Positions 45,905-62,285 of a stretch of 64,000 bases of DNA are shown here, piece after piece. How positions within the stretch are numbered: position 1 is the first letter of the stretch; the number at the start of each line of letters is the position of its first letter. This stretch comes from Parahoeflea olei (GTDB lineage Bacteria > Pseudomonadota > Alphaproteobacteria > Rhizobiales > Rhizobiaceae), in NCBI RefSeq assembly GCF_001703635.1, contig NZ_LQZT01000006.1, positions 1 to 64,000 of the forward strand, written 5' to 3'. A model generated the notes under the pieces. That model made no database searches, was not told where the DNA came from, and was given only the letters and a program-made list of their open reading frames with translations. The translations under genes and the position numbers were made by a program.

Positions 45905-47338
45905 TCAGGAGCGGCCGTTATAGTCCTCGAGCCCGTAGCGCTTGAGCTTGAGATAGAGGCTTTGCCGCGACAGGCCGAGCAGGTCTGCGGCGGCGGCGCG
46001 GTTGTTCTCGGTCTGGGTCAGCGCGGCCTCGATGCACAGTTTCTCGATCACGTCGGCCGATTCGCGGATCAGTTCCTTGAGCGGCACGCGCCCGATCAGC
46101 TCGGAGAAGTCCGAGGTGGCACCGTGCACGCCGTTGGCCTGGGCGGAGGCGGGCATCTCCCGCGCCCCCTGCTCCGTGACGATCACCGAGTAGAGCGGAT
46201 CGCCGCCGGTGTCGATGCGCGTTGCCGACAGCCGCACCGGACGCGAGGAACCCAGATCGTCGCGCACGACGGTGAGGAACTGGCGCACCTCGCCCTCGTC
46301 GCGCAGCCGGCTCGACAGCACCTGCATGTCGACGCTGGAGGCGCCGAGCCAGTTGTTGACGTTGCGGCCGACGGCGAGATTGCGGCTGAGCAGGTGGATC
46401 ATGTCGAGAAAGCGGCTGTTGACCGAGAAGATCGTGCCCTTGGCGTCGATCACGATCTGGGCCTCGGGCACCGCCTCGGTCCAGCCCCATTTGTCGGCGG
46501 TCAGGCCGCGCATGGGGTGGTCTTCCTCGATCTGGGCGGTGATCGAGACGAGATGGTTGATCTTGCCGTTCTCGCGGTAGGGACTGATCCTGAGTTCCAG
46601 CGAGGCGCCGTTGGAGGTGGCCGAGACGATCAGCGTCCGGGTCTGGCCGAGCGAGCGGGATTCGGCGAGCGATTCCATCAGCCGCTCGCGGCTCTCGCGC
46701 TCGACCTGCGAAACCAGCGTGTCGCCGACGAGCTTGGACAGCGCCACGCCCATGATCTGGCCAGCGGCGGCATTGCCGTCGATGATCCGGCGGGTTTCGC
46801 CATCGACCACCAGCAGCGCCGCGTCCATCTTCTGGTAGATGACGCGGTAGCGGGCCTCGGATTCGCGCACCCGGCGGTATTCGCGCTCGAGTTCGAACTG
46901 GACCTGGATCAGTTGCTGCTGGACTTCGGCGAATTTGCGCAGGTCGGTGCCGTAGGCGACCAGATAGGGGAAGCCCTCGATCCGGCGCAGGATGTATTCG
47001 ACCGGCAGATCGGCGCCGCGCGGCCCGGGGTGATTGACCTGGTGCGGGCGGCTGACACCCGACTTGGCGCATTCATCGATCAGCGAGCGGATCTTGTCGG
47101 CACTTTCGCCGGTGACTGTCTCGGTCCACTGCCGGCCGGGCCAGTCCTCGATACCGAACCGCTCGGTCGTCGGATCGAAATAGGCAACGTCGATGATCGA
47201 CGCCGACGAGTCGACCAGCAGCGTGATATCCGCTCCCAGGGACCCCAGTGTCAGCGCCACAGCGGGCGGAATGTGTTCGAACGCTTGGAGAGTCTTTTCA
47301 AACGTCCGGTGGGCAGCCCTAGTCGTTTGCTTTTCCAT
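45905..47338 (-). CDS. ppsR: Photosynthesis repressor PpsR (CrtJ)
   Basis: 477-residue aerobic repressor of bch, crt and light-harvesting genes. Layout: N-terminal PAS-like domain (about 20-140), a Q-linker helix (VQQQLIQVQFELEREYRRVRESE), two further PAS domains, and a C-terminal Fis-type helix-turn-helix (NNRAAAADLLGLSRQSLYLKL). Only two Cys residues are present: Cys90 and Cys435 in the HTH region. The Cys between PAS1 and PAS2 that forms the redox disulfide in Rhodobacter is absent. ATG 47338 is preferred because AGGA lies just upstream; a GTG at 47353 would overlap aerR. Confidence 0.95.
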   Translation of the reverse strand: MEKQTTRAAHRTFEKTLQAFEHIPPAVALTLGSLGADITLLVDSSASIIDVAYFDPTTERFGIEDWPGRQWTETVTGESADKIRSLIDECAKSGVSRPHQVNHPGPRGADLPVEYILRRIEGFPYLVAYGTDLRKFAEVQQQLIQVQFELEREYRRVRESEARYRVIYQKMDAALLVVDGETRRIIDGNAAAGQIMGVALSKLVGDTLVSQVERESRERLMESLAESRSLGQTRTLIVSATSNGASLELRISPYRENGKINHLVSITAQIEEDHPMRGLTADKWGWTEAVPEAQIVIDAKGTIFSVNSRFLDMIHLLSRNLAVGRNVNNWLGASSVDMQVLSSRLRDEGEVRQFLTVVRDDLGSSRPVRLSATRIDTGGDPLYSVIVTEQGAREMPASAQANGVHGATSDFSELIGRVPLKELIRESADVIEKLCIEAALTQTENNRAAAADLLGLSRQSLYLKLKRYGLEDYNGRS

Positions 47339-47345
47339 TTTCCTG

Positions 47346-48371
47346 TCAGGCACTTTGCGACGGCTCCAACAGGGAGCCGTTTGTTCCTACCGCCGAATGC
47401 GCCGAGTAGCGATTTGCACCAACCCTTTCCGCGGTCTCTAGCGCGTTAGCGGCATCGCTGCAAACGTTTTCAACGCCCCGTTCCGCCAGCCATTGAGAGA
47501 ATTCTTCAGCGGCCGGACCACCAGCGATCACACAGGTCCGTTCCCGATTTACGGACGTGGCGATTGCGTGCAGCACGGGTTCAACTTGATTTTTCAGTGC
47601 ACTGTCAAGCCATGTAAGGCAAACCAGCTGAAAATCACTGGTTTTGAGCAGATTTGTCAGGTCCAGGGTACGATCTGCCACAACAAATCGTGTTTCCCAG
47701 CCCCGAAGACGGAACCGTTCTTCCATCAGGCTGACGGCGAATAGGTGAGTCTCCCCCCTCGGCACGATCAGCAACATGGAGCGATCGCACAGGAAGGGCT
47801 CGAAGCACCGGTTTTCCTGACTGAGTGTCGTCAGGATTCGCTGCAGCCGTGACGAGGCGATCACCACCCGCACGAAGCCCAGGTTGTCGCAGCCCCATTC
47901 TTCCCCCAAACGGGCCGCGCATGCCTCGAGCAGGTCGAGCATCTCGGACGGGCCGAGAGACCGCGCCCGCATGAAGCCGACGAAGTCGAAATCCCCGTCG
48001 GTCAGGACCTTGGAATAGACCTTGTCGAGGACGGAGATGAAGCGCTGCATGCGCTCCAGCGTGGAGGCGCCCGGCGACCCCGGCGGTCCGGTCCGGGATC
48101 GGCTTCGGCCCTGGCGCCGCACCTCGACGGCACCGGTCGCGCCTGAGCGCCGGGCACGGCCCGCGCCCGCCTCCGCACCCGGCGGCGGGCGGCCGCCGTC
48201 GCCGGCAGCAGGCTCCGACTCGGCCTCCGGCGCAGCCGCCTTGAAGTAGGTGTGGACGATCGCCCGCTCGATGACGTGGTGAAGTGTCGCATCATCCGAG
48301 GCGGACTGGGCACCCCCAGGAGATGCCCTGGAGCCGCCGGCGGTACCGCGCATTTCCGGATCTGTTTTCAT
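47346..48371 (-). CDS. aerR: PpsR antirepressor AerR/PpaA (cobalamin-binding)
   Basis: 341-residue B12-binding light/redox modulator of PpsR. The cobalamin-binding domain occupies roughly 195-320, starting MLLIVPRGETHLFAVSLMEERFRLRGW with His209 as candidate ligand, and ending in CVIAGGPAAEEF. Residues about 45-103 are a Pro/Gly/Ala/Arg-rich low-complexity insert between an N-terminal helix and the LERMQRFISVL domain. It lies immediately upstream of ppsR in the same direction, its usual place. Confidence 0.92.
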   Translation of the reverse strand: MKTDPEMRGTAGGSRASPGGAQSASDDATLHHVIERAIVHTYFKAAAPEAESEPAAGDGGRPPPGAEAGAGRARRSGATGAVEVRRQGRSRSRTGPPGSPGASTLERMQRFISVLDKVYSKVLTDGDFDFVGFMRARSLGPSEMLDLLEACAARLGEEWGCDNLGFVRVVIASSRLQRILTTLSQENRCFEPFLCDRSMLLIVPRGETHLFAVSLMEERFRLRGWETRFVVADRTLDLTNLLKTSDFQLVCLTWLDSALKNQVEPVLHAIATSVNRERTCVIAGGPAAEEFSQWLAERGVENVCSDAANALETAERVGANRYSAHSAVGTNGSLLEPSQSA

Positions 48372-48396
48372 GACCCCGACGCCTTTCTAACCGCGC

Positions 48397-48462
48397 AAAT
48401 CCGCGGATTTCCACGCAAGAGCCGTCCGTGAATTTGCCCGAGGGTCGCGCCACTGTGGCGCG
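48397..48462. promoter_or_regulatory. Palindromes in the divergent aerR-bchF control region
   Basis: AAATCCGCGGATTT (48397-48410) is a perfect palindrome, and CGCGCCACtGTGGCGCG (48446-48462) has two perfect 8-bp arms around one base. Both lie in the 274-base gap between aerR and bchF. Neither matches PpsR or FixK consensus; the regulator is unknown. Confidence 0.5.
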
Positions 48463-48548
48463 GCTTTTCCCGATTCAAACCACCCACCTCTCCGTCCCGG
48501 AGATACTCCCGCCATGGCAAACATAAGAATGGAACGATTTAATCCGTT

Positions 48549-48582
48549 TGTAAACCTGATATGACGTCAATTGAAATTGACA
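48549..48582. promoter_or_regulatory. Overlapping PpsR-like sites upstream of bchF
   Basis: TGTAAACCTGATATGACG (48549-48566) and CGTCAATTGAAATTGACA (48565-48582) each differ from TGT-N12-ACA by one base; the second has GTCAATT/AATTGAC arms. They are 64 bases before the bchF start and would control the long bchF-hemA unit. Confidence 0.55.
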
Positions 48583-48626
48583 CTTTGAAATTCTGTGACT
48601 AACCTTCCCCCCATGAGGCTTTCTAG

Positions 48627-50459
<1,833 letters not shown>

Positions 50460-50462
50460 ACC

Positions 50463-52026
50463 ATGGAACTGACTGTCTGGACCTATGAAGGCCCGCCCCA
50501 TGTGGGCGCCATCCGCATCGCCAATTCGATGGAAGGCGTGCATTTCGTGCTGCATGCGCCGCAGGGCGACACCTATGCCGACCTGCTGTTCACCATGATC
50601 GAGCGCAACAAGAAGCGCCCGCCGGTGACCTACACCACCTTCCAGGCGCGCGATCTGTCGGGCGACACCGCCGAGATCTTCAAGGCCGCCGCCCGCGACG
50701 CCGTGGCGCGCTACCGGCCGCAGGCGCTGCTGGTGGGCGCCTCCTGCACCGCCGAACTGATCCAGGACGACCCCGGCGGGCTCGCCAAGGCGCTGGCGCT
50801 CGACGTGCCGGTGGTGCCGCTCGAAATGCCCTCCTACCAGAAGAAGGAAAACTGGGGCGCGGCCGAAACCTTCTACCGGCTGGTGCGCGGCTTCGCCGGC
50901 GGCGCGGGCAAGCCTGCGGTGGCCCCGGAACAGGCAAGCTGCAACATTCTGGGGCCGACCTCGCTCGGATTCCGCAACCGCGACGACATCGTCGAGGTGG
51001 TCCGGATCGTCGAGGCGCTCGGCGTCCGCATCAACACGGTGGCGCCGATGGGCGCCTCGCCCGCCGACATCGCCCGGATCCCAGAGGCCCATTTCAACAT
51101 CGTGCTCTATCCCGAGATCGCCGACACGGCGGCGCGCTGGCTCAAGCGCCAGTTCGGGCAGGAGATGGTCACCACCACCCCGATCGGCGTGGGCGCCACC
51201 CGCGATTTCATCGCCGAGGTGGCCAGGGTCGCCGGCGTCGAAGTTCCGGCCGACCTCGCCAGCGAAGGCGCCGAGCGGCTGTCCTGGTATTCGCGCTCGA
51301 TCGATTCGAACTACCTGACCGGCAAGCGCGTGTTCATCTTCGGCGACGCCACCCATGCAGTGGCCGCCGCCCGGATCGCTTCCGAAGAGCTCGGCTTCAA
51401 GGTCTGCGGGCTCGGCACCTACAGCCGCGAATTCGCCCGCGACGTGCGCGAGGCCGCGCAGAAATACGGTGTCGAGCCGCTGATCACCGACAACCACCTC
51501 GATGTCGAGGACGCCATCATCGCCGCCCAGCCGGAACTGGTGCTCGGCACGCAGATGGAGCGCCACGCGGCCAAGCGGCTCCGGGTCCCCTGCGCGGTGA
51601 TCTCGAGCCCGGTGCATGTGCAGGATTTCCCGGCCCGCTACTCGCCGCAGATGGGCTTCGAAGGCGCCAACGTGATCTTCGACAGCTGGGTGCATCCGCT
51701 GATGATGGGGCTCGAAGAGCACCTGTTGCAGATGTTCCGCGGCGATTTCGAATTCCACGACGACGCCGGCTCCTCGCATCTCGGCCACGGTCATGGCGGC
51801 GCGGCCGCGAAGGCCGGCGAGACCGAGACGCCCGCCGACGAAGCCCGCGAAGCGATTTCCACCGAGGCCGCGGCCCCTGCCGCGGCGAACGCCCCCTCAT
51901 GGACGCAGGACGCCGAACGCGAACTGCGCAAGATCCCCTTTTTCGTCCGCGGGAAGGCGCGGCGCAACACCGAGTCCTATGCCGCTGAGAACGGCCTGAA
52001 CCCGATCACGATCGAGACTTTGTACG

Positions 52027-52052
<26 letters not shown>
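50463..52052 (+). CDS. bchB: Dark-operative protochlorophyllide reductase subunit B
   Basis: 529-residue partner of BchN. It carries the unusual Asp cluster ligand region near the N-terminus and the [18 protein letters not shown] block, followed by the conserved ERHAAKRL and the C-terminal PCP-red-like domain ([28 protein letters not shown]). A His/Ala-rich linker precedes that domain. Its end overlaps bchH by 26 bases. Confidence 0.96.
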
Positions 52053-56726
<4,674 letters not shown>

Positions 56727-56734
56727 GACAGACG

Positions 56735-57436
56735 ATGCAGGACGCCGCCTACATCAAGCGCCGTGACGAGATCCAGCACTATTTCGACCGCACCGCGCTC
56801 GAAGCCTGGAAGCGCCTGACCTCGACCGAAAAGGTCTCGGGCGTGCGCGCCACCGTGCGCGCCGGGCGGGCTGAGATGCGGGCCGAAATCCTCAGCCGGT
56901 TCCCGCAGGACCTCAAGGGCTGGCGCATTCTCGACGCCGGCTGCGGCGGCGGACCGCTGGCGATCGAGCTCGGCCACCGCGGCGCCGAGGTGCTGGGCGT
57001 CGACCTGTCGCCGCAGATGGTCAGCCATGCCAACGAGGCGCTGCCCGAAATCCAGAACGGCGGCTCGGTGCACCTGATCGCCGGCGACATGCTGGCCCCC
57101 GACCACGGCGAATTCGATGCCGTGGTGTCGATGGACGCCCTCATTCACTACGACGCCGAGGCCGCCAAGGCCGCGATCGCCGGGCTTGCCGCGCGCACCC
57201 GGCGCAAGATGGTGTTCACGCTCGCGCCGCGCACCCGCCCGCTGGTGGCGATGAAGGCCGTGGGCAAGATCTTTCCGCGCTCGGACCGCTCGCCCGCGAT
57301 CCAGCCGGTGGCGATCGGCAAGCTGATCGCCGAAACGCTGGCACGCCCCGACATGGCCGGCTGGCGCTCAGAAGCCCCCTCGCGCGTGTCGCGCGGGTTC
57401 TACATTTCCGAAGCCCAGGAGCTCGTCCGGTCATGA
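56735..57436 (+). CDS. bchM: Mg-protoporphyrin IX methyltransferase BchM
   Basis: SAM-dependent O-methyltransferase acting on the ring-C propionate; 233 residues. The SAM motif is ILDAGCGGGPLAIELGHRG, and the family blocks YFDRTALEAWKRLTS and GFYISEAQELV are present. ATG 56735 is preferred to GTG 56723. Its stop overlaps lhaA. Confidence 0.95.
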   Translation: MQDAAYIKRRDEIQHYFDRTALEAWKRLTSTEKVSGVRATVRAGRAEMRAEILSRFPQDLKGWRILDAGCGGGPLAIELGHRGAEVLGVDLSPQMVSHANEALPEIQNGGSVHLIAGDMLAPDHGEFDAVVSMDALIHYDAEAAKAAIAGLAARTRRKMVFTLAPRTRPLVAMKAVGKIFPRSDRSPAIQPVAIGKLIAETLARPDMAGWRSEAPSRVSRGFYISEAQELVRS

Positions 57437-58875
57437 GCCTCGTCGCCAAAGCCAACCGCAAGATGCTCGACAAGTGGAAATCGCTTGGGCCGCGCTATCT
57501 GCCGTTCGCGGATGCGGCGACCGAAGACCTGCCGCTGTCGCGGCTGCTCCGGCTGTCGATGTTCCAGTGGTCGGTCGGCATGGCCGCCGTGCTGCTCACG
57601 GGCACGCTCAACCGGGTGATGATCGTCGAACTCGGCGTGCCGGCCTCGCTGGTGGCGCTGATGGTGGCGGTTCCGGTTCTGGCCGCCCCGTTCCGGGCGC
57701 TGATGGGCCATCGCTCCGACACCTACAAGTCGGCGCTCGGCGTGCGCCGCGTGCCCTATATCTGGCTCGGCACCATCCTGCAGTTCGGCGGCTTGTCGAT
57801 CATGCCTTTCGCGCTGCTTTTGCTGCAGTCGCAGACCACCGGCCCCTCCTGGGGCGGGCCTGCGGGCGCACTGCTCGCCTTCCTCCTGACCGGCATCGGC
57901 ATGCACATGGCGCAGACCGCGGGCCTGGCGCTCGCCACCGACCTGTCGGCGGAAAAGACCCGACCGCGGGTGGTGGCGCTGATGTATGTGATGTTGCTGG
58001 TGGGCATGCTGCTGGCCTCGCTGGTCTTTGCCGTGGTGCTGCGCGACTATGCCCCGCTGCTCCTGATCAAGGTGGTGCAGGGTGCGGCCGTGGCCACCGT
58101 GGTGCTCAACGTGATCTGCCTGTGGAAGCAGGAGCCGCGCAATCCGGTCGCCACCCGGCACGACCGCGAAACCATCCGTTTCTCGGAAGCCTTCGCCGCC
58201 TACCGCAAGGAAAAGGGCACGATGCGCCTGCTCGCCGCGGTGGCCTTCGGCTCGGCCGCCTTCTCGATGCAGGACGTGCTGCTCGAGCCCTATGGCGGCG
58301 AGGTGCTGCGCCTCAGCGTCAGCCAGACCACGCTGCTCACCGCGATCTGGGCGATCGGCACGCTGGTGGGCTTCAGCCATGCCGGCCGTGCGCTGCACAA
58401 GGGCGCCAACATGTACCGCCTCGCCGCGCTCGGCCTGGTGGCGGGCATCCTGGGCTTCTCGGCGATCATCTTCTCGGCGCCGCTCGACTCGGCCAACCTG
58501 TTCCGTTCCGGCGCCTGCGTGATCGGCTTCGGCGGCGGGCTGTTCGCCGTCTGCACCATGCTCGCGGCCATGGACATCGCCGAGAAATCGGACAACGGCC
58601 TCGCCATCGGCGCCTGGGGCGCGGTGCAGGCCACCGCCATCGGGCTCGGCCTGGCTGCCGGCGGGCTGATCCGCGACGGCGTCAACGGGCTGTTGGCGGG
58701 GGCGGAACCGGGTGCGGCGCTGATCGCGCCGGCCGCCGGCTACAGCGTCGTCTACCACATCGAAATCGGGCTGCTTTTCACGGCGCTTGCGGTTCTCGGA
58801 CCGCTCGCCGCGCGGCGGCAAGTGCCAAACCAGGCCCGGAGCATGCGCTTCGGACTTGCTGAAATGCCCGGCTGA
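57433..58875 (+). CDS. lhaA: LH1 assembly protein LhaA (PucC family)
   Basis: 480-residue MFS-like integral membrane protein needed for light-harvesting 1 assembly in Rhodobacter. Signatures are TGTLNRVMIVELGVPASLVALMVAVPVL, GHRSDTYKSALGVRRVPYIWLGT and MQDVLLEPYGGEVLRLSVSQTT. It is a paralogue of the pucC-type gene at 43493-44860. Placed directly before puhA as in other purple bacteria. Confidence 0.94.
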   Translation: MSLVAKANRKMLDKWKSLGPRYLPFADAATEDLPLSRLLRLSMFQWSVGMAAVLLTGTLNRVMIVELGVPASLVALMVAVPVLAAPFRALMGHRSDTYKSALGVRRVPYIWLGTILQFGGLSIMPFALLLLQSQTTGPSWGGPAGALLAFLLTGIGMHMAQTAGLALATDLSAEKTRPRVVALMYVMLLVGMLLASLVFAVVLRDYAPLLLIKVVQGAAVATVVLNVICLWKQEPRNPVATRHDRETIRFSEAFAAYRKEKGTMRLLAAVAFGSAAFSMQDVLLEPYGGEVLRLSVSQTTLLTAIWAIGTLVGFSHAGRALHKGANMYRLAALGLVAGILGFSAIIFSAPLDSANLFRSGACVIGFGGGLFAVCTMLAAMDIAEKSDNGLAIGAWGAVQATAIGLGLAAGGLIRDGVNGLLAGAEPGAALIAPAAGYSVVYHIEIGLLFTALAVLGPLAARRQVPNQARSMRFGLAEMPG

Positions 58876-58903
58876 CCAGCCGGACTCTTGAAGGAGAAAT
58901 GTC

Positions 58904-59701
58904 ATGCAAACCGGAGCTATCACATCCTATATCGATGTCGCCCAGGTGACGCTGTACGCGTTCTGGGTGTTTTTCGCCTATCTCATCTTCTACATCCGGC
59001 AGGAAGACCGTCGCGAGGGCTATCCGCTCGAAGCCGACCAGTCGGGTTATTTCAACCGGGACGACTGGTTCTACGTGCCGCCGCCGAAGACCTTCCTGCT
59101 GCCGCATGGCCATGGCGAAGTGAAGGTCCCCAACGACCGTCGCGACAGCACCGACCGTCCGATCCCGGGCGTCAAGATCGCCAATTTCTCCGGCGCGCCC
59201 TATGTGCCGACCGGCGAAAACCCGATGCTCGATTCCATCGGCCCGGGCTCCTGGGCGGAACGTGCCGACCGGCCCGACCTGCGCCATGAGGGCGATCCGA
59301 AGATCGTGCCGCTGCGGGTGGCGCCGGGCTTCTCCATCGCCAAGGGCGAGATCAACCCGATCGGCCTGCGCGTGGTCGGCTTCGACCTGGTCGTCGCCGG
59401 CACCATCACCGACATCTGGGTGGACCGGTCCGAACAGATGCTGCGCTACCTCGAAGTGCTGACGGAAGTCGGCGAAGCGCCGCGCACCGTGCTGGTCCCG
59501 ATCAACTTCGGCACCTTCCGCAAGATCCGCGACGGAAGCCGCGTGTTCTTCGTCAATGCCCTGCTCGGCGAGCAGTTCGCGCATGTGCCGGGCACCAAGG
59601 AGCCCGAAAGCATCACCCTGCTCGAGGAAGACAAGATCATGGCCTACTACGGTTCCGGCCTGCTCTATGCCGTTCCCAGCCGCCAGGAGCCGCTGGCATG
59701 A
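58904..59701 (+). CDS. puhA: Reaction centre H subunit
   Basis: 265 residues. A single N-terminal transmembrane helix (YIDVAQVTLYAFWVFFAYLIFYIRQEDRREGYPLE) anchors the large cytoplasmic PRC-barrel domain. Covers the quinone side of the photosynthetic reaction centre and helps proton delivery to QB. Genes for L and M subunits are not in this window. An AAGGAGA site precedes the start; its stop overlaps puhB. Confidence 0.97.
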   Translation: MQTGAITSYIDVAQVTLYAFWVFFAYLIFYIRQEDRREGYPLEADQSGYFNRDDWFYVPPPKTFLLPHGHGEVKVPNDRRDSTDRPIPGVKIANFSGAPYVPTGENPMLDSIGPGSWAERADRPDLRHEGDPKIVPLRVAPGFSIAKGEINPIGLRVVGFDLVVAGTITDIWVDRSEQMLRYLEVLTEVGEAPRTVLVPINFGTFRKIRDGSRVFFVNALLGEQFAHVPGTKEPESITLLEEDKIMAYYGSGLLYAVPSRQEPLA

Positions 59702-60366
59702 GCGAGACCGGCGGACCAGAACACGACTACGAGCCGGTGCCGGGTCTCCCGGCACGGCTTCCGGAAGGCGAATACATCCTGTGGCAGGGCGCTCCCACGT
59801 CTGCGGCCGTTGCCCGCCGCGTGATGAAGACGCGCTGGATCGCGGTGTATTTCGGGGTGCTCGTGCTCTGGAATATTTCCGCCGGGGTCTATGACAACCG
59901 CACGCCGGGCGAAATCCTGTTTTCGTCCGGCGCGCTCGCCATCCTTTCGATGATCGGCATGGGCCTGCTCGAGGCCTTTGCCTGGGGCGTGCAGAAGACC
60001 ACGCTCTACACGATCACCAACAAGCGCATCGTCATGCGCATCGGCGTGGCGCTTTCGGCCACCTTCAACCTGCCCTTCGCCCGCATCACGGCGGCCGACA
60101 TGCGCGAGGGCAAGAACGGGATCGGCGACATCGCGCTCACGCTCGCGCCCGGCGACCGGCTGTCCTGGCTGATCTTCTGGCCGCATGTGCGCGGCTTCAA
60201 GAACGGCGCGCTGATGCCGCAACTGATCTGCCTCAAGGACGTGGCCGAGGTTGCCAAGGTATTGGCAAAGGCACTGGCCGACGCACGCCCGGCCGCGACC
60301 GAAGCCGCGGTTTCGGCCCCGGCCGACGCGCAGCCGCACAAAGACATCATCCAGGCCGCGGAGTAA
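59698..60366 (+). CDS. puhB: Photosynthetic complex assembly protein PuhB
   Basis: 222 residues with two or three membrane helices (ARRVMKTRWIAVYFGVLVLWNISAG and LAILSMIGMGLLEAFAWGV) and a bacterial PH-like domain (TTLYTITNKRIVMRIGVALSATFNLPFARITAADMRE). Required for efficient reaction-centre assembly in Rhodobacter. Coupled to puhA. Confidence 0.94.
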   Translation: MSETGGPEHDYEPVPGLPARLPEGEYILWQGAPTSAAVARRVMKTRWIAVYFGVLVLWNISAGVYDNRTPGEILFSSGALAILSMIGMGLLEAFAWGVQKTTLYTITNKRIVMRIGVALSATFNLPFARITAADMREGKNGIGDIALTLAPGDRLSWLIFWPHVRGFKNGALMPQLICLKDVAEVAKVLAKALADARPAATEAAVSAPADAQPHKDIIQAAE

Positions 60367-60371
60367 GACCA

Positions 60372-60875
60372 ATGAACGCCCTCACCCCAGGTTACCCGAA
60401 CACCGGCTCCACCCCGAAAACGCCCGGCCGCAAGCCGGACCGGTTTCCGCGGATGCCGCTGATTCTGGGCCTGGGGCTGATCGGCTTCGCCTTCACCGCC
60501 ATCGTCTTCGGCATGAAGACCGGTGTCGGCACCATGATCAATATCTACGACAAGCCGGTGGCGATGCGCGACATCATCATCGACGGCACCCACGACAGCG
60601 AAATCACCATCATCGACGCCCGCTCGGGCGAGGTGATCAAGGTCCTGCCGACCTCGGAAGGCGGTTTCATCCGCGGCTCGCTGCGCGCGCTTTCGCGCAT
60701 CCGCCACGTGTCGGAAACCCCCACCACGCTGCCCTACCGGCTTATCCAATGGGAGAACGGCAGCGTGTCGCTCTCCGATACCGCCACCGGCGAACGGCTT
60801 TATCTGAATGCCTTCGGGCCTGACAATGTCGCCGCCTATTCTGAACTGCTAGCTTCAAGAGGGAAGAAGCCATGA
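60372..60875 (+). CDS. puhC: Photosynthetic complex assembly protein PuhC
   Basis: 167 residues: a basic N-terminus, one membrane helix ([23 protein letters not shown]) and a periplasmic domain with [27 protein letters not shown]. Affects LH1-RC organisation in Rhodobacter. Follows puhB by 5 bases and overlaps bciE by 4. Confidence 0.92.
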   Translation: MNALTPGYPNTGSTPKTPGRKPDRFPRMPLILGLGLIGFAFTAIVFGMKTGVGTMINIYDKPVAMRDIIIDGTHDSEITIIDARSGEVIKVLPTSEGGFIRGSLRALSRIRHVSETPTTLPYRLIQWENGSVSLSDTATGERLYLNAFGPDNVAAYSELLASRGKKP

Positions 60876-61177
60876 GCAAAACGTCGCTGATCAGCCGGCG
60901 CAAGGAGGAGGTTCCTTGCACGGTGGAAATCAACAACACGTTCGAGGAACTAGGGGCGCATCTGCGCTTCGACAACGGGGTGGTTGTTTACCCCGGCGAC
61001 GAAGTGATGGTACACGGCTCCCCGGTCGAGGTGCCTTACGGCCACTGCGAGACCTTCCGGCGCACCGCCACGATCACCCGCGCCAGCCTCCTCGAACGCA
61101 CATGGACGCGCGCCACCGGCGATTTCGAGTTCATGGAGCTTTGCGAATTCAGCTTTTCAGAGAGGGCCAGGGCATGA
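60872..61177 (+). CDS. bciE: BciE, auxiliary subunit of the O2-dependent cyclase
   Basis: 101-residue soluble protein between puhC and acsF, overlapping both by 4 bases. In alphaproteobacteria the small protein at this exact place, BciE, is required for AcsF activity in Mg-protoporphyrin ester cyclisation. Features are a basic start ([14 protein letters not shown]), [31 protein letters not shown] beta core and a C-terminal [13 protein letters not shown]. Assigned by position and size, and by recall of the published family, not by alignment. Confidence 0.82.
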   Translation: MSKTSLISRRKEEVPCTVEINNTFEELGAHLRFDNGVVVYPGDEVMVHGSPVEVPYGHCETFRRTATITRASLLERTWTRATGDFEFMELCEFSFSERARA

Positions 61178-62274
61178 ACCAGCACGTCGAACCCGCACGC
61201 GCCAGGGCGAACACCGACACCGACCGTCCTGACATCAACGACACCACCAAGACCGCCGTTGAATCGACCATGCTCAACCCGCGGTTCTACACGACCGATT
61301 TCGACGAGATGGACCGTCTCGACGTCTCCGGCGTGCGCGAGGAATGGGATGCGCTGATCGCGGAAATGCGGTCGGACCCCAACAAGGGCCATTTCAAGCG
61401 CAATGCCGACTGGGATTCGATCGACATCGATGCGCTTCCCGCGGAGCTGCGCCGCGAATTCATCGACTTCCTCGTCTCCTCGCTGACGGCCGAATTCTCC
61501 GGCTGCGTGCTCTACAAGGAGATGAAGCGGCGCGGGAAGAACAAGGAGATCTGCGAGCTGTTCGGGCTGATGAGCCGCGATGAAAGCCGCCATGCGGGCT
61601 TCATCAACGACGCGCTCAAGGAATTCAACATCGGCGTCAACATGGGTTTCCTTGCCAAGGCGAAGAAATACACCTATTTCCGGCCGAAATTCATCTATTA
61701 CGCGACCTATCTGTCGGAAAAGATCGGCTATGCCCGCTACATCACGATTTTCCGGCATTTGCAGCAGCACCCGGAAAAGCGCTTCCATCCGATCTTCAAG
61801 TGGTTCCAGGAATGGTGCAATGACGAGTTCCGGCACGGCGAGGCGTTTTCGCTGATCATGCGCTCGGATCCGAAACTGACGGCGGGCATCAACAAGTACT
61901 GGATCAAGTTCTTCCTGCTCGCCGTGTTTGCGACCATGTATGTGCGCGACCATGCGCGGCCCGCCTTCCACACCGCGCTCGGCGTCGACATCGAGGACTA
62001 CGACATGCGCGTGTTCCGGCTGACGAGCGAGATCTCGAAGCAGGTGTTCCCGCTGACGCTCGATCTCGACCATCCGGGCTTCATCGCCGCCTTGCGCAAG
62101 CTCAATGGCATCAATGCCGACATCACCGCCGCCGACGAGCGCGGCGGGATCGGCGGCAAGATCGCCAAGGGCTGGCATACCGCCCGCGCGGGCCTTGCCT
62201 TCGCGCGGCTCTACATGATCCCCACCAAGTCCAACAAGGTTCCGGCCAAGAGCCGGTTGCAACCGGTCTGGTAG
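61174..62274 (+). CDS. acsF: Oxygen-dependent Mg-protoporphyrin IX monomethyl ester cyclase
   Basis: Di-iron monooxygenase forming ring E aerobically; 366 residues. Two ExxH-type iron motifs are clear: RDESRHAGF and [10 protein letters not shown]. The start at 61174 gives a polar N-terminus; coupled to bciE. Together with bchE, the organism has both cyclase routes and can make pigment with and without oxygen. Confidence 0.96.
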   Translation: MNQHVEPARARANTDTDRPDINDTTKTAVESTMLNPRFYTTDFDEMDRLDVSGVREEWDALIAEMRSDPNKGHFKRNADWDSIDIDALPAELRREFIDFLVSSLTAEFSGCVLYKEMKRRGKNKEICELFGLMSRDESRHAGFINDALKEFNIGVNMGFLAKAKKYTYFRPKFIYYATYLSEKIGYARYITIFRHLQQHPEKRFHPIFKWFQEWCNDEFRHGEAFSLIMRSDPKLTAGINKYWIKFFLLAVFATMYVRDHARPAFHTALGVDIEDYDMRVFRLTSEISKQVFPLTLDLDHPGFIAALRKLNGINADITAADERGGIGGKIAKGWHTARAGLAFARLYMIPTKSNKVPAKSRLQPVW

Positions 62275-62285
62275 GAGAAACGAAA

